Notes: generated by a model from the sequence alone, not told the origin. DNA of 64,000 nt from CBDFMR01 sp965249765 (GCA_965249765.1 CBDFMR010000005.1:620001-684000); one strand, 5' to 3'; shown: positions 46,232-55,886, counted from the first letter of the stretch. Translations and numbers: made by a program.

Positions 46232-46532
46232 TTTTCTAAGTCACTGAAAATCAATAAACTAATTTCTCCGTCGGCCAAGTTGGGTTAACCAAATGATTAA
46301 TCAAGCGATAGCTAAGCTATTTTTAAAAAATTATTCATGCAACAAAGCCTATCGAGGGACACAAACACCATGGTAGGGCATCTCAGGTTGAAAAAGAGCT
46401 CAGTAGCTTCTGGCGTATCCTGAAAGATTAAATTGTCACCTTCGACATTAGTGTAACAAACAGAAAGTCAATACGGTCTAGTCATATGACTCTTCTAAGT
46501 ATAAGGGTCAATGATTTTATAAAGATTACCGT
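46232..46532 (+). other. Intergenic leader of the sigma factor gene
   Basis: 301 nt with no supportable gene. A short frame with a Lys/Glu-rich peptide (ASQVEKELSSFWRILKD) may be another relic. It must contain the sigma-factor promoter, but no clear box stands out. Confidence 0.35.
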
Positions 46533-47150
46533 ATGTTTGGACAAATTATTACTGTGAGTAAGCAAGAAGAACGCAATGCCAGGATATTTGAGGAAGAACT
46601 CTTTCCTCACATAGATGCATTGAAGACTTTTGCTTATCACCTTACCTATAACGAAGAGGATGCCAATGATCTGGTCCAGGAGACCTACATGAAGGCACAT
46701 AGGTTTATAGATAAATATCTCGAAGGAACTAATGCCAAGGCATGGTTGTTTAAAATCTTGAAAAACGCTTACATCAACGAGTATCGTAAGAAGAGTAAGC
46801 GTCCAAAGAGAGTTGATTACGAGGAGTTGGTTACCTATCACAAAGGTGACTCAGATAAAGGATCGAGTTATTACGACCTTAGAGAGGAGATTTTTGACAG
46901 TATGATGGGTGACGAAGTAACGACAGCCATTAACTCTTTACCTATTGATTTTAGAACTGTTGTGTTGTTGTGTGATGTGGAAGGATTTACTTATGAGGAG
47001 ATTTCTAAAATCATTGATGTTCCTATAGGGACCGTAAGATCGAGACTTTTCAGAGCAAGAAACATGCTCAAGGAGAAACTCAAGAACTACGCCGAAAACC
47101 TCGGTTATGAAGACATGAGGTTGAAGCGAAAAGGAAGCGAAGAAGAATAA
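46533..47150 (+). CDS. ECF-type RNA polymerase sigma factor
   Basis: 205 residues. Region 2 shows YNEEDANDLVQETYMKAHRF near 40 and AWLFKILKNAYINEYRK near 70. Region 4 shows LPIDFRTVVLLCDVEGFTYE near 132 and the helix-turn-helix IDVPIGTVRSRLFRARNMLK. A 97-nt gap separates it from a small anti-sigma-like gene, a pairing common in Bacteroidota. Confidence 0.93.
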   Translation: MFGQIITVSKQEERNARIFEEELFPHIDALKTFAYHLTYNEEDANDLVQETYMKAHRFIDKYLEGTNAKAWLFKILKNAYINEYRKKSKRPKRVDYEELVTYHKGDSDKGSSYYDLREEIFDSMMGDEVTTAINSLPIDFRTVVLLCDVEGFTYEEISKIIDVPIGTVRSRLFRARNMLKEKLKNYAENLGYEDMRLKRKGSEEE

Positions 47151-47256
47151 AATTTTGTGTTTAATCTTTATAAGATAGCAGATCATAAAGCATTTTTATT
47201 AAAACAGCTCGATGTCGTTGTTTTTTTTAGTCGAGTAAAACTCAAACTTGTGTCCT

Positions 47257-47493
47257 ATGAAAAACCAAGAAAGAATGGACGACCTCAGGCATAAAGTAAA
47301 TATGTACTTCGACAACGAACTCAGCCAGGAAGACAAGCAAGACGTCCTCCGTAGGGTAGACGACGACCCTCGATTTCAGCGGATTTTCAACAAGGAAAAA
47401 ACCTTCCGCGATTTTATAAAAAACAATGTTACAAGACCGGCTGTTTCCCCAGATCTTATCCAGACCATAAAGGATAGGATCAAGACTTATTAG
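47257..47493 (+). CDS. Small anti-sigma-like protein without zinc motif
   Basis: 78 residues from the ATG at 47257; the TTG 9 nt upstream is less likely. Helical and charged: MDDLRHKVNMYFDNELSQED ... FNKEKTFRDFIKNNVTRPAV. The size and position after an ECF sigma factor suggest an anti-sigma role. The HxxxCxxC zinc motif of ZAS anti-sigma factors is absent, and there is no membrane helix. Confidence 0.75.
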   Translation: MKNQERMDDLRHKVNMYFDNELSQEDKQDVLRRVDDDPRFQRIFNKEKTFRDFIKNNVTRPAVSPDLIQTIKDRIKTY

Positions 47494-47537
47494 CTAGTCA
47501 TAAATTTATTTAACTACCATCACAAATGTCGATGGCT

Positions 47538-47568
47538 ATATCTCGTTGCGAAGCGAGATGGTTAACTA
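47538..47568. repeat. Hairpin element between the anti-sigma gene and prfA
   Basis: ATCTCG and CGAGAT form a stem around TTGCGAAG, followed by GGTTAACT. It resembles the dispersed palindromes in arm-loop layout and flanks, but the arms differ (ATCTCG rather than CCCCG), so membership is uncertain. It lies 45 nt after the anti-sigma stop and could act as a terminator or RNA stabiliser. Confidence 0.45.
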
Positions 47569-47594
47569 TTTTTACCTCCACAAGATGTTCATTC

Positions 47595-48662
47595 ATGATC
47601 GATAAACTACAAGCTATAAAAGAGAGATTTATTTATTTGGAAGAAAAACTTTCTGACCCCGAGGTGCTGAAAGACATGAAGCAGTTTTCTAAGATCAATA
47701 AGGAGTACAAGGGTCTCAGAGAGATTGTAGAGACAGGAGATAAGTATGCAAGCGTACTAGAGGGAATTAAAAGTGCAGAAGAGATGCTCCGAGACGAAGA
47801 TCCAGAAATGAAGGAAATGGCACAAGGGGAAATAGAATCTCTTGGAGAGCAACGTGCAGTGCTGGAAGAAGAAATTAAGGTTCTCCTGATTCCTAAAGAC
47901 CCGGAAGATAGCAAAGACGTCGTATTCGAAATAAGATCAGGAACAGGAGGTGATGAGGCCAGTATTTTTGCCGGTGATTTATACAAAATGTACACCAAAT
48001 TTTTTGAATCGAAAAAATGGAAAACAGAAGTTGTTAGTGTCAACGAGGGCACGGTAGGCGGGTACAATAAAATCGTACTGGAAGTTTATGGTAACGAAGT
48101 ATATGGTTCATTGAAATTTGAATCGGGAGCTCACCGAGTCCAACGCGTCCCCAAAACTGAATCACAAGGGCGAGTACATACATCGGCAGCGACTGTGGCT
48201 GTCATGCCTAAGTTTGAACTTGAAGACATAGACATTAAAAAAGACGATCTCAAGACGGACACCTTCCGAGCGAGTGGGGCAGGAGGTCAACACGTAAATA
48301 AAACAGAATCAGGAGTGAGATTTACGCACATTCCCACAGGTATCGTATCGGAAAGCACCGATTCTCGGTCGCAGCACAAGAATAGGGAGATAGCCATGCA
48401 GCGTCTTTTTGTCAAAATTCAGGAATCAGAAAAACTCAAGCACCAAGCAGAGCAAAAAAACAGAAGACAGTCACTTGTAGGTTCTGGAGACAGGTCTGAT
48501 AAAATACGGACATATAATTACTCACAGAATCGAGTGACGGACCATCGCATCAATCTCACCTTGTATAAACTTGAATCAATCATTCAAGGTGATATAGGTG
48601 GCATTATCGAGGCCCTGCAATTGGCAGAGAATGCAGAAAAAATGAAGGAAGGAACACTCTAG
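47595..48662 (+). CDS. prfA: Peptide chain release factor 1
   Basis: 355 residues from ATG 47595 (MIDKLQAIKERF); upstream in-frame codons give a non-homologous extension. The catalytic GGQ is in ASGAGGQHVNKTESGVR near residue 230. The RF1 segment QRVPKTESQGRVHTSAATVA near 180 precedes it. It terminates translation at UAA/UAG. The 3' end overlaps a convergent T9SS-protein remnant. Confidence 0.95.
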   Translation: MIDKLQAIKERFIYLEEKLSDPEVLKDMKQFSKINKEYKGLREIVETGDKYASVLEGIKSAEEMLRDEDPEMKEMAQGEIESLGEQRAVLEEEIKVLLIPKDPEDSKDVVFEIRSGTGGDEASIFAGDLYKMYTKFFESKKWKTEVVSVNEGTVGGYNKIVLEVYGNEVYGSLKFESGAHRVQRVPKTESQGRVHTSAATVAVMPKFELEDIDIKKDDLKTDTFRASGAGGQHVNKTESGVRFTHIPTGIVSESTDSRSQHKNREIAMQRLFVKIQESEKLKHQAEQKNRRQSLVGSGDRSDKIRTYNYSQNRVTDHRINLTLYKLESIIQGDIGGIIEALQLAENAEKMKEGTL

Positions 48663-49230
48663 ATTTTTTTTTATAAAAGTATAAGACGATCGTTCTCCTG
48701 TCAAGAGATTCAACCTGATCACATAACTGCCCAATCTTAGGTGTTCAAGATTTATCTTTCTAGCAAGGACACCTTTGTCGATACTTTGCCCAGCAACATT
48801 ATAGATTTCATATTGGATATCTAGTCCAAGGGAATTGCCTACGTGTAGATAATCCTCAACAGGATTAGGGAACATCACAAGTGACCTTTCTCCCAAGTGG
48901 TCGATACCTGACACAAGATCCTGACCATCACAATCTTCGTCGACACCATTGTTTACAATCTCATCGGCACCAGGATATATATCGGAATTGTTGTCGTCAC
49001 AATCACCGTCATTTTCGCTAAACCCCGGAGGGGTGTCACAAGACTCCGTAGAGTTGTCTGTATCGCCATAACCATCCATATCGGCATCTGCATAATAAGT
49101 TATAATAAATGGATTATCTGTAATCTCAATTGGGATACACCCACGTCATCTGTCCACATAAGGGTTCCGACCCCAGAATCTTCATCATACTCGAGCCACA
49201 AGGGAACGGACTCTTTGAGGTCATTGGTGA
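48576..49230 (-). pseudogene. MopE-type, T9SS-sorted protein, C-terminal remnant
   Basis: Around 48940-49080 the minus strand encodes ADADMDGYGDTDN and NDGDCDDNNSDIYPGADEI then VDEDCDGQD, a MopE-type metal-binding repeat. A T9SS domain follows (LVMFPNPVEDYLHVGN ... SYVIRLNLLTGERSSYTFIK). Upstream, in another frame, TNDLKESVPLWLEYDEDSGV looks like the continuation, so a frameshift occurs near 49130. At the 3' end a run of nine A keeps the frame open into prfA; with one A less, the protein would stop at once after FIKKI. The beginning is missing. Confidence 0.7.
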
Positions 49231-49253
49231 TCTGTCCACATAAAAGAAATGGG

Positions 49254-49634
49254 ATTAAAAGAAAAATGGTGAATGACAAAATGCAGATACAACGTTATAA
49301 CCTGAGTTCGATTATTAATGAAGTCTTGAAAGAGATCTCCAATATCAAAAATATAAGATCCAAGAGTCAGCCAGCAAGAAAGGCTAAACAAATAGCCATC
49401 AATTACTATGAACAACATGAAGATCGGATGCTTTACAAAACATACATAGACAAAGGTTTATTGATAGGTTGAGGATCTATAGAGGCCGCCCATCGAAATG
49501 TGATACAACAAAGACTCAAACTCTCAGGTCAACAATGGTCAATAAAAGGAGCTCAGGCAATTGCCAATTTGAGATGCTATCAAAAGAGCTGTGCTTGGAA
49601 TATCATCGACGATTTGATCAAACTTGCAGCTTAA
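49254..49634 (+). pseudogene. ISKra4-like transposase, C-terminal fragment with nonsense codon
   Basis: The frame contains RKAKQIAINYYEQHEDRMLY, KGLLIG, an in-frame TGA (49470-49472) where Ser is expected, then GSIEAAHRNVIQQRLKLSGQ and GAQAIANLRCY. The Gly-Ser-Gly-x-Ile-Glu-x-Ala-His pattern followed by KLSGQ-W is typical of the C-terminal part of this transposase group. The first two thirds are absent. Confidence 0.7.
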
Positions 49635-49798
49635 TCCTGCATTTTGTCATACACCACATCTTATCACTTTCCACATTTTACCCACATCATTTATAACCAA
49701 ATTCTATTTTTGCACCACCAAATAAAATTAGTATCCAACAACTGATACCTACAATACAATCCGTTCAACGTCCCGCTACTATTCCTGTCGACCAAGAA

Positions 49799-50992
49799 AT
49801 GCTCACTCATAATATTTCTTGTCACTTGATCGAGGGGTCGGCCCAGCCCATTTGTAAGATCGAAATGGTGTTCCCGGGAGGTAGAAGAAGTGAAGTGATA
49901 AAGTCAGTAGCCAGAGCATGTAACCTGTTGCTTGTTGAAGGTCAAAATGAAAATGGTACACTATGGTCTGAAGTCTTTGATTATTATGGTGCATATATCA
50001 AACCGACAGCGGGAATGGATCATTCTTCCATTGCACTTTATTGCTTATCAAAGCACGTAAAGAATGTTCTTGGACCATTTGTCGAGATGATTTTTTCATC
50101 TAACCTTCAAGTTAATGACCTGGAGACATATAAGAATCAACAGATCGAATTGCTGTCTCAAGATCTGGCCAGAAACAGTGTAGTGGCGTATCGGGAGATC
50201 ACTGAAAAGATTCATGGAATAGATCATCCTTATGGTTATAATTCCACAATCAATAGTACATCAGGTCTCACCCTCGGCAATATATCTACATACCTTGAAG
50301 GGAATTACAACTTATCAAATTGTTTTGTCTTAATAAGCGGTCAAGAAACTCGCAAGGCAATGAAAATTCTCAACCTACACTTGGAACAGTTGACCAACAC
50401 CGGAAGTCCTGTAAAATATGCTATAAAAAAAGAGCAGCGGCAGGTGGGATTGTTCAGGATGAATGGAAAAAATGGAAATCAGACTTCCATCAGAATAGGA
50501 AGACCCTTATTTACAAGAATGCACGATGACTTCGCCACTTTTTTCCTTCTCAACACCTTGTTAGGGGGCTATTTTGGGTCACGGCTGATGAAAAATATAC
50601 GTGAGAAGATGGGCATGACTTACGGGATATATTCCATCCTTGAATCTATGGTGGAGAATGGCCATTTTTTCATTTCAACCGAAGCAGCACCCAGAAATAT
50701 TGATAAAATTCTAGAGACCATCCAATTGGAAATTTCAAAGTTGCAAAATGACTTGATCGGGGATGGTGAATTGTCAATGGTAAAGAATTATTCCCTTGGT
50801 CAAATGCTCAGTCTATTAGATGGCCCATTGCGGTACTCCGAAATGCTAAAGACGGTCTTACTCAATGGACTAACACCCGATTTTGTTAGAGATTTTGCTG
50901 AAAAAATGGAGAATACAACCGCTCCACAGATAATGCAATGTGCACGAGACTATTTAGATAAAGGTGGTCTAACAACTGTTATTGTCACGTAA
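49799..50992 (+). CDS. M16-family peptidase homologue lacking the zinc motif
   Basis: 397 residues from ATG 49799. The N-terminal half begins IEMVFPGGRRSEVIKSVARA, where active members have HxxEH some residues later; here the aligned stretch reads NLLLVEGQNENGT with no His pair. The C-terminal half has the substrate-binding segment GSRLMKNIREKMGMTYGIYS near 265, as in the inactive partner of M16 pairs. The reading frame stays open about 60 nt upstream with no ATG, so the start may be earlier or damaged. No active M16 gene is adjacent. Confidence 0.85.
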   Translation: MLTHNISCHLIEGSAQPICKIEMVFPGGRRSEVIKSVARACNLLLVEGQNENGTLWSEVFDYYGAYIKPTAGMDHSSIALYCLSKHVKNVLGPFVEMIFSSNLQVNDLETYKNQQIELLSQDLARNSVVAYREITEKIHGIDHPYGYNSTINSTSGLTLGNISTYLEGNYNLSNCFVLISGQETRKAMKILNLHLEQLTNTGSPVKYAIKKEQRQVGLFRMNGKNGNQTSIRIGRPLFTRMHDDFATFFLLNTLLGGYFGSRLMKNIREKMGMTYGIYSILESMVENGHFFISTEAAPRNIDKILETIQLEISKLQNDLIGDGELSMVKNYSLGQMLSLLDGPLRYSEMLKTVLLNGLTPDFVRDFAEKMENTTAPQIMQCARDYLDKGGLTTVIVT

Positions 50993-51069
50993 CCCGTTTT
51001 TTAGGCACTATTTATGATGTGTTATTAGTTTGGTAAGTACAACTACTATAAAGTTATATAGGATTGCTG

Positions 51070-51077
51070 TAACTTTG
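51070..51077 (+). promoter_or_regulatory. Putative -7 box of the mre operon
   Basis: TAACTTTG matches TAnnTTTG about 63 nt upstream of the mreB start. The matching -33 TTTG is not evident at normal spacing. Confidence 0.42.
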
Positions 51078-51140
51078 CGTGCTCAAAATTACTGAGCGGA
51101 GCAGTCATTCTTGTATGTAAAACAGATCAGAAACTGGTAG

Positions 51141-52172
51141 ATGAAAATATTTAGCCTCTTCACTCAAGAACTTGCAGTCGATCTCGGCACCGCCAATACT
51201 TTGATCATTCAGAATGACGAAGTTGTAGTTGACGAGCCATCTATCGTAGCCATAGATCGAATGACCAATGAAATAATCGCAGTAGGGACACGTGCTATGA
51301 ATATGCACGAAAAGACTCACAGTGAGATTAGGACCATCAGGCCATTAAAAGATGGGGTGATTGCAGATTTTCAAGCCGCTGAAGCTCTGATTCAAGGATT
51401 GATCAATATGATCGGTGAAAAGAAGAGGTTCTTTACTCATTTAAAAATGGTCATATGTATTCCTTCAGGTATAACCGAGGTTGAAAAAAGAGCTGTCTTT
51501 GACTCTGCGGATCATGTTGATTCCAAGGAAACATATCTTATTCATGAGCCCATGGCTGCGGCTCTGGGGATAGGCATTGATGTGGAGGCTCCCGAGGGAA
51601 GTATGATTATCGATATAGGGGGAGGTACTACAGAGATTGCCGTAATTGCTCTTTCCGGTATTGTCACTAATCAGTCTATCCGGATAGCAGGAGATGAATT
51701 TACAAGCGATGTTGTGGATTTTATGAAGCGTAAGCACAATCTACTAATCGGTGAACGAACTGCAGAGAAGATAAAAATACACGTGGGTTCTGCTATGACA
51801 GAATTGCAAAATCCCCCTGAAAGATATGCCGTTAACGGTAGAGATTTGCTCACAGGAATCCCTAAGCAGGTATTTGTAGGTCACGTAGAGATCGCAGAAG
51901 CACTTGACAAGTCTGTAGCTAAAATCGAAGAGGCAATTTTAAAGGCCTTGGAAGATACACCACCAGAATTAGCTTCTGATATTTTCAAGAACGGTCTTTA
52001 TCTGACTGGTGGTGGTGCGTTGTTGAGAGGGCTCGACAGAAGGGTTTCTAATAAGACCAAGCTCAACGTCTTCATTGCGGAAGATCCACTAAGAGCGGTT
52101 GTGAGGGGAACTGGATTAGCTCTGAAGAATAGTGATCGCTACTCGTTTTTGATAAGTAGGAAAAGTCTATAA
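51141..52172 (+). CDS. mreB: Rod shape-determining protein MreB
   Basis: 343 residues of actin fold. Phosphate 1 loop AVDLGTANTLI near residue 14, phosphate 2 IDIGGGTTEIAVIAL near 155, adenosine motif LYLTGGGALLRGL near 287. It forms membrane-associated filaments directing cell-wall elongation. It is first of mreB-mreC-mreD-mrdA. Confidence 0.96.
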   Translation: MKIFSLFTQELAVDLGTANTLIIQNDEVVVDEPSIVAIDRMTNEIIAVGTRAMNMHEKTHSEIRTIRPLKDGVIADFQAAEALIQGLINMIGEKKRFFTHLKMVICIPSGITEVEKRAVFDSADHVDSKETYLIHEPMAAALGIGIDVEAPEGSMIIDIGGGTTEIAVIALSGIVTNQSIRIAGDEFTSDVVDFMKRKHNLLIGERTAEKIKIHVGSAMTELQNPPERYAVNGRDLLTGIPKQVFVGHVEIAEALDKSVAKIEEAILKALEDTPPELASDIFKNGLYLTGGGALLRGLDRRVSNKTKLNVFIAEDPLRAVVRGTGLALKNSDRYSFLISRKSL

Positions 52173-52186
52173 GACTATAATATTAT

Positions 52187-53002
52187 ATGCAAAACCAGAT
52201 TTTGCTCATCGCCAGATACGGTGCTGCAATACTCTTTGTGGTATTGGAGATTATTTGCTTTTATCTTATCGTCAATTACAATCAAACTCAAAAAGGTATA
52301 TATATTAACTCAACAAAGTTGTTTTCGGCGTATCTCAATAGAGAGTCGACTGAGATCGGGGATTTTCTCAAACTGAAAGACATTAATGATAGCTTACGTA
52401 TCGAAAATGCTCACCTGATGCAGCGGATAATCAATGCACCAGAGTTAACTCTTACGGTAGATCCGAAAATAGATGCCGACAGTAGTCTTATTAATTACTT
52501 CATCATTCCATCCGCAATCTGCAACAAAACACTACACCTTAGGAACAACCACATCACCCTGTGCAAAGGTAGTGATGACGCTATAACGAAGGACATGGGA
52601 GTTGTCACAACTGATGGGCTTGTAGGAATAATTAAAAATACGTCCCCTCATTTCTCTCAAGTAATGAGCCTGCTCAACTCTGATGTCAGGGTGAGTGCAC
52701 AGATTGGCAGCACGGGATTTCATGGGAATCTAGTATGGAAAAGTACTAATACATCGATTCTCAACCTAGAAGCCATACCAAAACATGCCGACATACAAGT
52801 AGGGGATACAATTTTGACCAGTGGCTACTCTACTATTTTTCCAAAAGATCTCCATATTGGCATTATTGATAATGTTGATATTCTATCCGGTGACGACAAT
52901 TACACCATCGGAGTGAAGGTGAATACAAACTTTGAAGACCTGAACACTGTCTACGTCTTAGGTAACAGAAGAGGTAAGGAGCAACGTGCGCTAGAACAAT
53001 AA
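52187..53002 (+). CDS. mreC: Rod shape-determining protein MreC
   Basis: 271 residues: one N-terminal membrane helix (YGAAILFVVLEIICFYLIV), a coiled coil around residues 60-85 and a periplasmic beta domain with VTTDGLVGIIKNTSPHFSQV and QVGDTILTSGYSTIFPK, the MreC pattern. The gap to mreB is 14 nt. Confidence 0.93.
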   Translation: MQNQILLIARYGAAILFVVLEIICFYLIVNYNQTQKGIYINSTKLFSAYLNRESTEIGDFLKLKDINDSLRIENAHLMQRIINAPELTLTVDPKIDADSSLINYFIIPSAICNKTLHLRNNHITLCKGSDDAITKDMGVVTTDGLVGIIKNTSPHFSQVMSLLNSDVRVSAQIGSTGFHGNLVWKSTNTSILNLEAIPKHADIQVGDTILTSGYSTIFPKDLHIGIIDNVDILSGDDNYTIGVKVNTNFEDLNTVYVLGNRRGKEQRALEQ

Positions 53003-53006
53003 TTAC

Positions 53007-53528
53007 GTGCAGAAGACAATCTACATACAAGTTCTTAGATACATGCTGTACGTATTTCTACAAATAGTAATATTGAAGAGGATAGATCTGTCATATGGAA
53101 ATTTTGATTTTATTCACGTTTTCATCTACCCTTTGTTCATTCTACTTTTGCCATTAAGTTTTGTTCCATTACTTGTTTTATCCCTGGCTTTTTTCATGGG
53201 GATAACTATTGATTTTTTCTATGATTCCCCAGGAGTTCATGCCAGTGCTATGGTCTTTGTCGCCTATATAAGAAAACCCATATTGTCATTTCTCGAGCCT
53301 CGAAAAGGATATGATTTGATCAAACCTCCTTCTTTACAACAAATGGGATTATCTTGGTTTGCATCATACATTTCCATCATTTTGTTCCTCTTTTTACTAT
53401 TCTATTTTAGTGTAGAGGCATTCTCTTTTATATATTATTTTGATATTGCAATGCGTACTATTTTTAGTTTTATCGCGTCCTTGATTATAGTATTTCTCCA
53501 CCAACTCATAAGTAATACCAGAAGGTGA
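53007..53528 (+). CDS. mreD: Rod shape-determining protein MreD
   Basis: 173 residues, likely GTG start at 53007. About five hydrophobic segments (e.g. FIHVFIYPLFILLLPLSF; GITIDFFYDSPGVHASAMV). Position between mreC and the PBP2 gene supports the assignment; MreD is poorly conserved in sequence. Confidence 0.88.
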   Translation: MQKTIYIQVLRYMLYVFLQIVILKRIDLSYGNFDFIHVFIYPLFILLLPLSFVPLLVLSLAFFMGITIDFFYDSPGVHASAMVFVAYIRKPILSFLEPRKGYDLIKPPSLQQMGLSWFASYISIILFLFLLFYFSVEAFSFIYYFDIAMRTIFSFIASLIIVFLHQLISNTRR

Positions 53529-55387
53529 TAGACCGTGATATAAGAAGCAATATTGTACTTATCGTATTTTTTGTGGCAGCCATCAGCCTCATAGGTCGTG
53601 CTGCTCAAATTCAGATACTAGGTAAAAGTGTACTGGTAGCTACCAACAAATCATACATTAGTAAAAAGACGCTGTATCCTTCACGGGGGTTAATAAGAGA
53701 TCGTGATGACAAGGTATTAGTCTATAACATTCCTATCTATGATCTTCATGTTACTTACAATCATGTTTCGCCAGATATAGACACTGTCCTATTTTGTGAT
53801 TTGCTTGAAATTGACGAAAAAACCTTTGTAGGAAATCTAGATAAAAATTGGTCATCACATAGATACCACAAGTCTATACCGTTCACCTTCCTTTCCAAAA
53901 TAAGTCCCGATATCTATGCTCGATTTCAAGAGCATTTACACAAATTTCCAGGATTTCAGCCCGTGCTTAGAAGTATTAGGTCTTATCCGCACAATAGTGG
54001 CGCACATTTTCTTGGATATCTGGGAGAGGTAAATCAGAAAGATCTGGACCGCAATCCTGAAACTTATTCTGTTGGAGATTATATAGGTGTGAGTGGACTA
54101 GAAAAGACATACGAGGATCATCTGAGAGGAAGTAAAGGAATAAAATATGTCTTAAAAGATAATCTGGGAAGATCGGTGGGAAGTCTTGACGATGGAAGGC
54201 TGGATTCTATGTCTACGTCTGGATTTAATCTCAAAACGGGCATCAGTCTTGATCTCCAGGCTTATGGTGAAGAGTTGATGAAAAATAAACGTGGTAGCAT
54301 AGTTGCTATCGAACCAGCTACAGGGGAAATCCTTTCATTGGTAAGCTCCCCTTCCTATGATCCAAATCTTCTATGTCTAGATCAAAGGAGAGATAGCTCT
54401 TTCAGGAAATTGATGCAAGACACCATAAACGAACCCTTTCTCAACAGATCAGTCATTGCCCAATATCCACCTGGGTCTATATTCAAGCCGATATTTGCAC
54501 TCATAGCTCTTCAATCAGGTATTACACATAAAGACCGAACAATTTACTGCGATGGAGAATACGCTGTCAATGCAAAAAGGGGCTATACTCAGGGTTGCCG
54601 AAATCATCCAACTCCTTATAACCTTCCCACCGCTCTTCAGTATTCATGTAACTCTTATTTCTACCAATTGATGAAAGAGTACATTGAGCAATTTGGCTAT
54701 TATAAACCGGAAGAGGGGTTGTCTCTCTTAAATAAACACCTCAAGGAATTTGGGTTAGGAGATAAGTTGGGCGTCGATAGTTACTTTGAAACGAGTGGGT
54801 ACATTCCTACTCCAGAGTTCTATGACGACTTATACAACTATGTAAGATCGGGGTGGAAATCGACTTACATATTGTCACTGGGTATTGGGCAAGGTGAGCT
54901 TCAGTTTTCTACAATTCAAATCGCAAATTTAGCGGCCATCCTTGCAAACAGAGGATATTACATTACTCCACATCTTGTCAAAGATTATATTGATAGCAAT
55001 GAGGATGTATTGCTGCAATACCGTGAAAAGAAATTCGTAAGTATCGATAGGGAGCATTTTGATCCTATTATTGAAGGAATGGAGCGTGTGGTACATAGTG
55101 GTACAGCCCAAATGGCTTATGTCCGCGGTCTACCAATTGCAGGAAAAACAGGTACGTCTCAAAATTCCCAAGGAGAAGATCATTCCGTATTTTTTGGCTT
55201 TGCACCCGTTGATAACCCCAAAATTGCCATCGCTGTATATGTTGAGAATGCAGGAGGAGGAGGTACTGTAGCTGCTCCTATCGGTGGCTTAATGATAGAG
55301 AAGTTTATCAATGGTAACATCTCTCCGAATACACAATGGAAAGAAGATAGGATAAAGGCCGTTAATCTTTTAAAGACAGAAAGATGA
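53525..55387 (+). CDS. mrdA: Penicillin-binding protein 2 (elongation transpeptidase)
   Basis: 620 residues, GTG start overlapping the mreD stop. One membrane helix (NIVLIVFFVAAISLIGRAA), a dimerisation domain (to about 240), then the transpeptidase: SxxK in PPGSIFKP near residue 318, SxN in YSCNSYFYQ near 376 and KTG in AGKTGTSQN near 540. It cross-links lateral wall peptidoglycan. The usual partner rodA does not follow. Confidence 0.95.
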   Translation: MIDRDIRSNIVLIVFFVAAISLIGRAAQIQILGKSVLVATNKSYISKKTLYPSRGLIRDRDDKVLVYNIPIYDLHVTYNHVSPDIDTVLFCDLLEIDEKTFVGNLDKNWSSHRYHKSIPFTFLSKISPDIYARFQEHLHKFPGFQPVLRSIRSYPHNSGAHFLGYLGEVNQKDLDRNPETYSVGDYIGVSGLEKTYEDHLRGSKGIKYVLKDNLGRSVGSLDDGRLDSMSTSGFNLKTGISLDLQAYGEELMKNKRGSIVAIEPATGEILSLVSSPSYDPNLLCLDQRRDSSFRKLMQDTINEPFLNRSVIAQYPPGSIFKPIFALIALQSGITHKDRTIYCDGEYAVNAKRGYTQGCRNHPTPYNLPTALQYSCNSYFYQLMKEYIEQFGYYKPEEGLSLLNKHLKEFGLGDKLGVDSYFETSGYIPTPEFYDDLYNYVRSGWKSTYILSLGIGQGELQFSTIQIANLAAILANRGYYITPHLVKDYIDSNEDVLLQYREKKFVSIDREHFDPIIEGMERVVHSGTAQMAYVRGLPIAGKTGTSQNSQGEDHSVFFGFAPVDNPKIAIAVYVENAGGGGTVAAPIGGLMIEKFINGNISPNTQWKEDRIKAVNLLKTER

Positions 55388-55884
55388 TTATATCATGTAT
55401 AGTAGCGAAGTCATCCAATAATGTCATTGGATTTGAGAATGACATCCCGTGGTATTTACCCGCTGATCTAAAACATTTTAAGAAAATTACAACTGGCCAT
55501 CATATATTGATGGGAAGGAAATGCTACAAATCTATAGGTCGACCACTGCCCAACAGGACAAACATGATTGTCACTCGTGATCCATTTTTTGTGTCTACAG
55601 GTTGTATTGTCTGTCATAGCATAGAAGAAGGACTAGAGCAAGCTCATCAGAACGGTGAATCCGAAGTCTTCGTCATAGGCGGAGGAGAAATTTATCGGCA
55701 GACAATGGGATTATGGGACAAACTCTATCTCACTGAAGTAAATCTTAAAGTTAAGGGGGACGTGTTTTTTCCAGAGATAGACATGGGTGAATGGAAAGAA
55801 ATTTCACGTCAAGAGTTTCAACGTGATGAAAAAAATAATTTTGCTTATAGCTATATCGAGTTCATCAAAAAGCCGATCGATTAG
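55384..55884 (+). CDS. folA: Dihydrofolate reductase
   Basis: 166 residues. N-terminal IISCIVAKSSNNVIGFENDI then PWYLPADLKHFKKIT, NADPH-binding MGRKCYKSIGRPLPNR, and VIGGGEIYRQT near 98. It overlaps the PBP2 stop by 4 nt, in the place usually held by rodA in Bacteroidota mre operons. Confidence 0.95.
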   Translation: MIISCIVAKSSNNVIGFENDIPWYLPADLKHFKKITTGHHILMGRKCYKSIGRPLPNRTNMIVTRDPFFVSTGCIVCHSIEEGLEQAHQNGESEVFVIGGGEIYRQTMGLWDKLYLTEVNLKVKGDVFFPEIDMGEWKEISRQEFQRDEKNNFAYSYIEFIKKPID

Positions 55885-55886
55885 CT

